Positions 1 to 5,773 of a stretch of DNA of 7,140 nt are shown here, one piece after another. Source of the stretch: UBA920 sp038257015 (GTDB lineage Bacteria; Patescibacteriota; Doudnabacteria; UBA920). Where the stretch lies: the NCBI GenBank assembly GCA_038257015.1, contig JBBSJS010000043.1:1-7140 (forward strand), in the 5' to 3' direction. The notes under the pieces are model-generated. The model had not been told where the DNA came from. It saw nothing but the letters and a program-made list of their open reading frames with translations, and did no database searches. The position numbers and the translations under genes were made by a program. How positions within the stretch are numbered: position 1 is the first letter of the stretch; the number at the start of each line of letters is the position of its first letter.

Positions 1-294
1 CCTAAACCGCAAAATAGTATTTGGGATAAGGCCCATGAAGCCAAGCAAGAAAAATCAGAAAAGATTGTTAACCAAATGTCCGGCGTAATTAGTGAAGCTT
101 TCCAACAACCTCAAAATAATACTAAGCCTAAAGTTGATTCACCCAAGAAAGAATTGCCACAACCAACTTCAGAAGCAAAGCCTGTAACATCAAATGCCCA
201 GCAGGTTTCTAAAATTGATAACCCTAAACCAGTAAGTGAGGGTTCACAACAAAATCCTAAAGTTTTAAAACCAGGGGAAGTAAAAACTTTTTAA
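1..294 (+). CDS. 3' end of an unrecognised protein with a disordered Pro/Lys/Gln-rich tail (partial)
   Basis: The reading frame is open from the first base of the window to a TAA at 292-294, giving 97 visible residues. The true start lies upstream, so the internal ATG at 76 is not chosen. The first ~35 residues (from PKPQNSIWDKAHEAKQEK) are charged and could form a helix. The rest is low complexity, dominated by P, K, Q, N, S and T, with recurrent Pro-Lys pairs (TKPKVDSPKK, DNPKP, LKPGE). It has no membrane segment, cysteines or catalytic motif. Such tails are usually disordered linkers or tethers on a folded domain, which here would lie upstream and out of view. I do not recognise the family. 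Three bases past the stop begins a strong hairpin, so this is the last gene of its transcript and it converges on trxA. The frame is well supported; the function is unknown. Confidence 0.75.
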   Translation, partial: PKPQNSIWDKAHEAKQEKSEKIVNQMSGVISEAFQQPQNNTKPKVDSPKKELPQPTSEAKPVTSNAQQVSKIDNPKPVSEGSQQNPKVLKPGEVKTF

Positions 295-296
295 TT

Positions 297-325
297 AAAA
301 AACCTCTCAAATTGAGAGGTTTTTT
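297..325. terminator. Bidirectional Rho-independent terminator between convergent genes
   Basis: Arms 297-310 and 312-325 are perfect reverse complements of 14 bases around A311. Realistically the innermost pair opens to give a three-base loop. The core CCTCTCA/TGAGAGG has five G-C pairs, and the flanking A6/T6 tracts give a U-run on either strand. It sits 3 bases after the upstream plus-strand stop and 13 bases past the trxA stop, so one element can end both transcripts. Confidence 0.9.
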
Positions 326-338
326 GAGAGCAAATTTA

Positions 339-656
339 TTATAGGTGTTTTGCGATTTCAGCTTCGATAGTTGGTTTTGGAGCTGCACCAACTAGCTGAC
401 CAACCTCAGTTCCATTCTTGAAGATTTTCATGGTTGGAATACTTAGAATGTTGAAGCGTTGAGCAAGCTCAGTATTATCATCCACATTCACTTTAGCCAC
501 TTTAAGTTTACCTTTGTACTCTTCGGCAAGTTCAGAAATGATTGGACCAAGAACTTTACAAGGACCACACCATACTGCCCAGAAGTCTACCAATACTGGT
601 AAATCAGAATTCATAACTTCTGTCTCAAAATTATCTTTGTCGATTATAACTTCCAT
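339..656 (-). CDS. trxA: Thioredoxin
   Basis: A 105-residue cytoplasmic thioredoxin, a thiol-disulfide reductant normally recharged by thioredoxin reductase. It has the classic single-domain length. The active site WCGPCK gives Cys30 and Cys33. Asp24 in LVDFWA matches the buried Asp of the family, and Pro74 in SIPT is the cis-proline facing the active site. NVDD (57-60) and the Gly84-Gly90 turn also fit. There is no signal peptide, so it should act in the cytosol. The ATG at 656 is chosen because the protein then begins MEVIIDKDNF, as thioredoxins do. The in-frame TTG at 713 would add 19 residues, and that TTG is itself part of the -35 box. No Shine-Dalgarno sequence precedes the start, only an A-rich leader. 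The gene is probably transcribed alone, between its own promoter and the shared terminator. Confidence 0.95.
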   Translation of the reverse strand: MEVIIDKDNFETEVMNSDLPVLVDFWAVWCGPCKVLGPIISELAEEYKGKLKVAKVNVDDNTELAQRFNILSIPTMKIFKNGTEVGQLVGAAPKPTIEAEIAKHL

Positions 657-684
657 AAAATTTTTGTTTAATGTTTGCTTATTT

Positions 685-713
685 AGCTTAACTTGATTAA
701 AGCCCAATGTCAA
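685..713 (-). promoter_or_regulatory. Sigma-70-type promoter for trxA
   Basis: On the minus strand a perfect -35 box TTGACA (708-713) is followed by a 17-base spacer and TAAGCT (685-690). The latter keeps the three most conserved -10 positions (TAnnnT). The -10 ends 28 bases before the trxA ATG, predicting a leader of roughly 20 bases. The -35 is strong and the -10 moderate. This is a match by eye only. Confidence 0.65.
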
Positions 714-741
714 CGCCTATCCAAAAACCAAAGAAATGGTT

Positions 742-747
742 TATAAT
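742..747 (+). promoter_or_regulatory. -10 box of the carboxypeptidase promoter
   Basis: A perfect TATAAT ends 18 bases before the ATG at 766, predicting a leader of only about 12 bases. No good -35 is seen at 17 bases (ATCCAA at 719-724), so this is a -10-driven candidate. It lies downstream of the alternative ATG at 736. A transcript starting from it would lack that ATG, which supports the later start. Confidence 0.5.
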
Positions 748-765
748 AGACTTAATAACAATTCT

Positions 766-1668
766 ATGAAAAAAGTTTTTCTAATAATTATCTTGGTTCT
801 TTCGACATTCATCGTAATTTATTCGTTAGGCAATACTGCTTACAGCCCTTCGGTTGAAAAAAGTTCAATTCGTGCCTTACCCGAGGAATTAACAGTGAAA
901 GACCAGGCGTTAAATAACTTGGCACTGCAAAGCCAATTAGACGAATTAAACATTCGCAGTAAGAGCTATCTTGTATACGAAGAGGGTTCGGGTCAAATTT
1001 TAGCCCAAAAATCACCTGATAATCCAATCAGTGTAGCTAGTTTAACCAAGTTAATGACTGCTTTAGTAATAATTGAGGGTGCAGACATTGATGACTCCTA
1101 CACGGTAACCAGTGAAGGATTAATTCTGATTAACCCGGTTTTGCGTCTGCAACAAGGCGACACCGTGAATGTTAAAGATTTAGTGAAGTCCATTCTAATT
1201 GGTTCGGCCAATGATGCAGCTTTGACACTTGGTGTATATTACAAACAAGCAACAGGCCAAGACATCATTGAAGCGATGAACAACAAAGCAGAGAAGCTTG
1301 AGATGCACGCCACTCGCTATAATAATCCCATTGGTTTCGATAGCGACACTAATTATTCCAACGCCAATGATATTAGAAAACTTTTAGAATACCTTGATCA
1401 ATACCCAATTTTTCAAGAAGTCTCTAGAATGAATTCGTACTCCTTCACATCTGCACGTACTACTTACAATATTGAAGCTACGAATAAATTAATTAGCAGA
1501 TTTAGTGATTTAGAAGCTGTAAAAACTGGTTTTACAAATGATGCAGCAGGTGCGATGGTTGTAAAATTGCGTACGGATCCAAAGACAGTAATAATTGTCC
1601 TAAATAGCGCCGACAGAGAAGGGGATATTATACAAATTCGTAGGCAGCTATTAGATTTTTATAAATAA
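766..1668 (+). CDS. Serine-type D-Ala-D-Ala carboxypeptidase (peptidase family S11, DacA-like)
   Basis: A penicillin-binding-protein-type DD-carboxypeptidase of 300 residues that removes the terminal D-Ala from peptidoglycan pentapeptides outside the membrane. All three active-site motifs are present: SLTK with nucleophile Ser92 and general base Lys95, SAN (Ser147-Asn149), and KTG (253-255). The NNPIGFD stretch (186-192) matches the family's NPxGLD. Residues 4-21 are strongly hydrophobic after MKK, forming a signal peptide or uncleaved anchor. Residues 27-60 are a polar linker. Only about 45 residues follow KTG, so the C-terminal domain and amphipathic tail of E. coli PBP5 are absent, and anchoring probably depends on the N-terminus. 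ATG 766 is preferred over 736 because it begins directly with the MKK-hydrophobic signal and lies after the TATAAT. It is divergent from trxA and lies 60 bases upstream of mraY. The exact paralogue (dacA, dacF and so on) cannot be told. Confidence 0.9.
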   Translation: MKKVFLIIILVLSTFIVIYSLGNTAYSPSVEKSSIRALPEELTVKDQALNNLALQSQLDELNIRSKSYLVYEEGSGQILAQKSPDNPISVASLTKLMTALVIIEGADIDDSYTVTSEGLILINPVLRLQQGDTVNVKDLVKSILIGSANDAALTLGVYYKQATGQDIIEAMNNKAEKLEMHATRYNNPIGFDSDTNYSNANDIRKLLEYLDQYPIFQEVSRMNSYSFTSARTTYNIEATNKLISRFSDLEAVKTGFTNDAAGAMVVKLRTDPKTVIIVLNSADREGDIIQIRRQLLDFYK

Positions 1669-1699
1669 ACACAAAAATTTCTTAATTTGTAGTGAAATA

Positions 1700-1708
1700 T
1701 GGTATAAT
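1700..1708 (+). promoter_or_regulatory. Extended -10 promoter upstream of mraY
   Basis: TGGTATAAT is a perfect extended -10 (TGn plus TATAAT at 1703-1708). The -35 at an 18-base spacing is weak (TTCTTA, 1679-1684), which extended -10 promoters tolerate. The box ends 20 bases before the mraY ATG. No convincing terminator separates the carboxypeptidase gene from this point, so read-through may add to expression of the mraY operon. Confidence 0.6.
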
Positions 1709-1728
1709 TAATTATAAAATTGTACCAA

Positions 1729-2775
1729 ATGACTGAAACCGATATTCTCATTAAACTGTTTTCGTTAAGCACTATTGCTTTTCTTTTCGCTGTAGCAGCC
1801 ACTCCACTGCTAACTTCTTTTTTATACAAATTCCGGCTTGGAAAAAACATCCGCTCAAACGGTGACACCCCTCTGTACACGCAAATGCACAGTGCAAAAA
1901 AGGGTACACCGACCATGGGCGGAATTTTAATTTGGGGCACGGCCATTGTCCTAGTGACAGTGTTTTGGGTTTTGCACAGAGTATTTGGTATTGAACAATT
2001 CCAAATTTTAAATTTCTTAACCCGGCAGGAAACCTTGCTACCTCTAGGGGCAATGCTTGGTGCTGCTTTGGTTGGTTTGGTTGATGATGTCTTAGATATT
2101 AAGCAAATGGGTTACATGGGTCGGGGGTTAAGATTCAGGTTTAAAATTTTCCTATACATGCTTGTGGCAGCTATCGGTGCTTGGTGGTTTTACTTCAAAC
2201 TGGGATATGACTTTTTACATGTGCCATTCTTTGGAGATATAACAGTTGGTATTTGGTTTATCCCAATATTTTTATTTGTAGTAATAGGAACAAGTTTTTC
2301 TGTAAATCAAACAGATGGTTTAGATGGTCTTGCTGGTGGGGTTTTAGCACTGTCGTTTTTCTGTTTTGGGATAATTATCTATATTCAAGGGCGAGAAAAC
2401 GTAGCCGCTTTAAGTGGCGTAATGTTTGGTGGATTACTGGCTTTCTTATGGTTTAATGTTTACCCCGCGAGGTTTTTCATGGGAGACACAGGATCAATGG
2501 GTCTGGGGGTGCTTTTAGCAATCGTGGCGTTCCTAACAAATACTGTGCTATTACTTCCAATTATTGGTTTGGTTTTTGTAATCGAAGCATTCAGTTATTT
2601 TGGGCAAATATTTTGGAGAAGAGTATTTAAGAAAAAACTATTTTTGTCCGCGCCTATTCACCATCACTTAGAAGCTTTGGGTTGGCCTGAAACAAAAGTG
2701 ACCATGCGTTTTTGGATCCTAAGTTCAGTTGCAGGAATTATCGGTATAATTATTTATTTCTTAGATACATTTTAA
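1729..2775 (+). CDS. mraY: Phospho-N-acetylmuramoyl-pentapeptide-transferase (lipid I synthase)
   Basis: This polytopic inner-membrane enzyme of 348 residues transfers phospho-MurNAc-pentapeptide from UDP to undecaprenyl phosphate, making lipid I. The family landmarks appear in order: KKGTPTMGG (57-65), Asp119-Asp120 in GLVDDVLDIK, NQTDGLDGLAGG (193-204), FMGDTGSMGLG with Asp253 (250-260), and APIHHHLEALGW with the histidine triad 311-313. These include the Mg/UDP-site acidic residues and the MraY-specific HHH that separates it from WecA-type relatives. About ten hydrophobic segments are visible, and the length is near the usual ~320-360. ATG 1729 is chosen; an in-frame TTG at 1720 would add only three residues and lies close to the predicted transcript start. 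There is no Shine-Dalgarno. It is first in a tight run with the next gene 4 bases away, and classically neighbours murD and ftsW. Confidence 0.96.
   Translation: MTETDILIKLFSLSTIAFLFAVAATPLLTSFLYKFRLGKNIRSNGDTPLYTQMHSAKKGTPTMGGILIWGTAIVLVTVFWVLHRVFGIEQFQILNFLTRQETLLPLGAMLGAALVGLVDDVLDIKQMGYMGRGLRFRFKIFLYMLVAAIGAWWFYFKLGYDFLHVPFFGDITVGIWFIPIFLFVVIGTSFSVNQTDGLDGLAGGVLALSFFCFGIIIYIQGRENVAALSGVMFGGLLAFLWFNVYPARFFMGDTGSMGLGVLLAIVAFLTNTVLLLPIIGLVFVIEAFSYFGQIFWRRVFKKKLFLSAPIHHHLEALGWPETKVTMRFWILSSVAGIIGIIIYFLDTF
2745..2750 (+). promoter_or_regulatory. Possible internal -10 box at the end of mraY
   Basis: TATAAT lies in a 15-base stretch (2743-2757) that matches 14 of 15 bases around the mraY -10 (1701-1715). 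It ends 29 bases before the amidohydrolase ATG. There is no good -35 and the extended TG is not kept. The bases also encode Gly/Ile-rich membrane residues of MraY, so the likeness may be chance. Confidence 0.22.
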
Positions 2776-2779
2776 TTTT

Positions 2780-4351
2780 ATGTATTCACAGCTAATTAAA
2801 AATGCCACAGTTATCGACGGCACTGGTAAGAAATCAGCAGTTTTAGATGTGGCTATTAATGGTGATGAAATTGTAAATATCGCTCCACAAATTTCTACCG
2901 GTGCTCATAAAATAATTAACGGGGCGGGTAAGTACCTTGCTCCTGGCTTCATCGATGTACAAAATCATAGCGACAGTCACTGGCAAATTTTCGATGATCC
3001 AAATCTAGAAAGTTTGGTAACTCAAGGTTATACAACAATATTAATTGGCAACTCAGGGTCAAGTTTAGCGCCGCTTATCTCCAAGCAAGCTATTATGTCA
3101 CTTCAAAAATGGCATAACATGAATGGAATCAGTTTGAATTGGCAAACCTTCCAAGAGTTTGTCGAAACCATGTCAGCTAGAAAATTTGGCTGCAATATGG
3201 GTAGTATGATCGGTTACGACACAATTCGACGCGGTCTTATAGGGGACAGTACAAAAATTATCTCTTCTGAGGAACTTGGGGTACTAATCAATATCGCCGA
3301 CCAAGCCTTAAAAGAAGGTGCCTTTGGTATTTCAACAGGGTTATCATATGCACACGAGCTAAATATTTCTGATATCGAGCTTTTTGAATTGGCCAAACTT
3401 TGCGCGAAACACAAAGCTTTACTATCTATTCACTTGAGAAATGAAAGCGATAACATTGTTCATAGCGTGCGAGAGATTATTACGATAGCCGAGCAGTCCG
3501 GAGCAAACTGTAAGATTGCTCATTTAAAAATTCGTGGGCAAGAAAACTGGCACTTAATCTCTGAAGTACTTGATGAGATTGAGATCGCTCGTCATCAAGG
3601 CGTAAATATTCACTTTGATGTGTACCCATATAATTCCACATGGCAACCACTTTATACATATCTACCATTATGGTCTGTTGAAGGCGGTCGAAAGGAAATG
3701 CTGGAGCGCTTAAAAGATTCCACTAATCGAAATAAAATCTTGCAAGCCTTAAATAATTCACAGTTGGATCTAAAAAGTTTTATCATAGCTTCAACAACTA
3801 TGAAGATGCATGTCACTGGCAAACGTTTATCTGAAATTGCCAAAGAACTAAATACCTCAAGCGAAGAAGCATTTCTACAAATTATCGAACATGGTGGCTC
3901 AGAAATTTTAATTTTTGACGAAAGCATGAATGAAGATAATGTAAATGCATTTTCCATGCACGCGCTGGGATTAATAGCAACTAATGGGAGCGGCTATAAT
4001 ATTCAACACGACGGTAAGTTAGTTCACCCAAGATGCTTTGGGACATCCACTAAATTTTTAAAATCAGTGCTTGCAAATAAGCAGATTTCAATTGAAGAAG
4101 CGATAAGAAAGTTGACCCAAGCACCGGCTGAAAAAATAGGACTAACGGACAGAGGTGTGATTGCAATCGGCATGAAAGCTGATCTAGTGATGTTCAGTGA
4201 TGATATTACAGATAAAGCTACTTTAAAAAACCCTTTCCAATATTCTTCAGGTATTAACCAAGTTTGGATAAATGGTCAAACTGTAATTGAGCAAGGTATG
4301 CTGGTACAGCAAACAGGGGAGCTTCAGGGTCAATTTTTAACCAGAGATTAG
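2780..4351 (+). CDS. N-acyl-D-amino-acid deacylase-family amidohydrolase with altered metal-site residues
   Basis: At 523 residues this matches the D-aminoacylase (N-acyl-D-amino-acid deacylase) branch of the amidohydrolase superfamily over its full length. It has the N-terminal beta-domain opening (LIKNATVIDGTG), APGFID (54-59), LAPL (96-99), SIHLRNE (216-222), IAHLK (246-250), DVYPY (280-284), HPRCFGT (416-422), the GxxADLVMF return to the beta-domain (464-472) and VWINGQTV near the end. Classical members hydrolyse N-acyl-D-amino acids with zinc. Here the HxH of strand 1 reads Q61-N62-H63, GNCG reads GNSG (Ser92 for the bridging Cys), and GSDG reads ATNG (Asn402 for the catalytic Asp). His63, His218 and His248 remain. 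Activity is therefore doubtful or altered. There is no signal peptide, so it is probably cytosolic. It starts 4 bases after mraY without a Shine-Dalgarno and its TAG abuts the murD ATG, arguing for co-expression with peptidoglycan synthesis. Family assignment is confident; substrate and activity are unknown. Confidence 0.85.
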   Translation: MYSQLIKNATVIDGTGKKSAVLDVAINGDEIVNIAPQISTGAHKIINGAGKYLAPGFIDVQNHSDSHWQIFDDPNLESLVTQGYTTILIGNSGSSLAPLISKQAIMSLQKWHNMNGISLNWQTFQEFVETMSARKFGCNMGSMIGYDTIRRGLIGDSTKIISSEELGVLINIADQALKEGAFGISTGLSYAHELNISDIELFELAKLCAKHKALLSIHLRNESDNIVHSVREIITIAEQSGANCKIAHLKIRGQENWHLISEVLDEIEIARHQGVNIHFDVYPYNSTWQPLYTYLPLWSVEGGRKEMLERLKDSTNRNKILQALNNSQLDLKSFIIASTTMKMHVTGKRLSEIAKELNTSSEEAFLQIIEHGGSEILIFDESMNEDNVNAFSMHALGLIATNGSGYNIQHDGKLVHPRCFGTSTKFLKSVLANKQISIEEAIRKLTQAPAEKIGLTDRGVIAIGMKADLVMFSDDITDKATLKNPFQYSSGINQVWINGQTVIEQGMLVQQTGELQGQFLTRD

Positions 4352-5773
4352 ATGAACATAACTGATTTAAGAACTAAATCAATTGCTATAGTTGGCTTTG
4401 GTCAAGAAGGGCAGGCGGTAGCAGAATATCTACACAAGTTGCAAATTTCCTTTGCAATTTTTGATAGTAGATTAGAATCTGAAATAAATAACGATGCAGT
4501 ACAGATTTTACAAAAATTTCAAACAAAATTAATTTCTTTTACAAAAGCTAATCTGGAAAACTTATCAGCGGCTGAAATAATCTTTAGGAGTCCCGGTGTT
4601 CCAATCAAACATCCGCTATTACTAGACTGCCAAGCCAAGGGAAGTATAATTACAAGTCAGACAGAGTACTTTTTCCAAAATTTCTCTGGTCACATAATTG
4701 GTGTGACGGGAACAAAAGGGAAGGGTACGACTTCAAGTTTAATTTACGAATTACTTCTTCAAGGACTCCCAAATCTAAAAGACAATAATAATATTTTCTT
4801 AACCGGCAATATAGGCAAAGTACAACCTTTGCAGTTTTTAGACGAGACCAGTGAAGACACAGTTGTAGTTTATGAATTATCAAGTTTTCAATTACATGAA
4901 TTACAACAAAGCCCTAAAACAGCAGTGGTGTTGATGGTGACTCAAGATCATTTAGATCATCATAAAGATTTACAAGAATACCATGAAGCCAAAAGTTCCA
5001 TTGCGAAGTTTCAAAAAGCAGAAGACATAGTTGTTTACAATCATGATTACGAACCAACCACGAAAATCGGAGAAGCAAGTCCAGCTCAAAAGTGGTGCAT
5101 AACCAGTAAATCCAGTGAAGTCGAACAAGGTGTTGCTATTAAAGACAGTGCATTAAATGTTTTTGAAGATTCTAAAGTGATTGAAAGTTACGATTGTTCT
5201 AACCGACTCCTTCGCGGCCAACACAATATGGAAAATATTGCAGCGGCTGTATTGGCAGTCAAGCAGTTTAATTTAAGCCGTGAGAAAATAATAGAAACTA
5301 TTAACTCATTTAATGGACTGGAGCATAGATTGGAATTTGCCGGTCAGCAAGATGGCATTACTTTTATCAATGACTCGATTGCAACTTTACCAGAATCAAC
5401 CCTAGTGGCCCTTAAAGCTTTCTCCGAACCAACTATTCTAATCTTGGGCGGTTCTGATAAAGGTCTAAATTTTGAGAATTTTACTAAAGAGATAAATAGT
5501 TTTTCAAATTTGAAAGCCATCCTGTTTTTTGGCGAAACTGGTCGCTCTCTTCAGAAGATGATTTTTTCAGATGGTATTAGCAGAGCTAATAATTTTATGG
5601 ATTTGGGACACGAAACCAATCTGCATGCCGCTATGAAAAAAATTAAATCGGTTACAGAATCAGGTGATGTGGTATTGCTTAGCCCAGCTGCTGCATCTTT
5701 CGATCAGTTTAAAAATTATAAAGAACGGGGACAAATCTTTAAAGACTTAGTTAAAGAGTGGCAAACCTTGTAA
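4352..5773 (+). CDS. murD: UDP-N-acetylmuramoyl-L-alanine--D-glutamate ligase
   Basis: A cytosolic Mur ligase of 473 residues that uses ATP to add D-glutamate to UDP-MurNAc-L-Ala. The N-terminal Rossmann-like domain opens with IAIVGFGQEGQAV (11-23) and includes RSPGVP (79-84), typical of MurD. The central ATPase domain has the P-loop GVTGTKGKGTT (117-127), GNIG (152-155), ELSSFQL (175-181), DHLDHH (199-204) and EYHEAK, whose Lys214 fits the carbamylated lysine. HNMENIAAA (291-299) and EHRLE (324-328) lead into the C-terminal domain with NDSIATLPEST (340-350), GGSDKG (366-371) and LSPAAASFDQFKNYKERG (443-460). That last block is the MurD signature and excludes MurC, E or F. P-loop positions usually N and S/T are Lys122 and Gly125, and the common NDSK reads NDSI. 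The gene abuts the preceding stop, with at most a weak GAG upstream, and overlaps ftsW by one base. Confidence 0.95.
   Translation: MNITDLRTKSIAIVGFGQEGQAVAEYLHKLQISFAIFDSRLESEINNDAVQILQKFQTKLISFTKANLENLSAAEIIFRSPGVPIKHPLLLDCQAKGSIITSQTEYFFQNFSGHIIGVTGTKGKGTTSSLIYELLLQGLPNLKDNNNIFLTGNIGKVQPLQFLDETSEDTVVVYELSSFQLHELQQSPKTAVVLMVTQDHLDHHKDLQEYHEAKSSIAKFQKAEDIVVYNHDYEPTTKIGEASPAQKWCITSKSSEVEQGVAIKDSALNVFEDSKVIESYDCSNRLLRGQHNMENIAAAVLAVKQFNLSREKIIETINSFNGLEHRLEFAGQQDGITFINDSIATLPESTLVALKAFSEPTILILGGSDKGLNFENFTKEINSFSNLKAILFFGETGRSLQKMIFSDGISRANNFMDLGHETNLHAAMKKIKSVTESGDVVLLSPAAASFDQFKNYKERGQIFKDLVKEWQTL

Noticed and set aside
514..696. 60-codon plus-strand frame opposite trxA
   Set aside because: It is the antisense shadow of thioredoxin, including the reverse of the WCGPC region, with no signals of its own.
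1671..1690. AT-rich inverted repeat after the carboxypeptidase stop, considered as a terminator
   Set aside because: Only five arm pairs match (ACAAA/TTTGT) with mismatches inside, and no T-run follows, so it is unlikely to terminate transcription.
1659..2053. Overlapping minus-strand open frames opposite the start of mraY
   Set aside because: They overlap well-supported MraY coding sequence, lack plausible start signals and have no recognisable motif.
2780..4351. Calling the amidohydrolase a pseudogene
   Set aside because: There is no frameshift or internal stop, family motifs persist to the C-terminus, and the ligand changes are conservative. That pattern suggests a maintained protein with altered function.
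5758..5772. GTG start for ftsW five codons upstream of the chosen ATG
   Set aside because: It would lie inside the murD C-terminus and add only five residues. The TAATG junction at 5771-5775 is the usual coupled arrangement.
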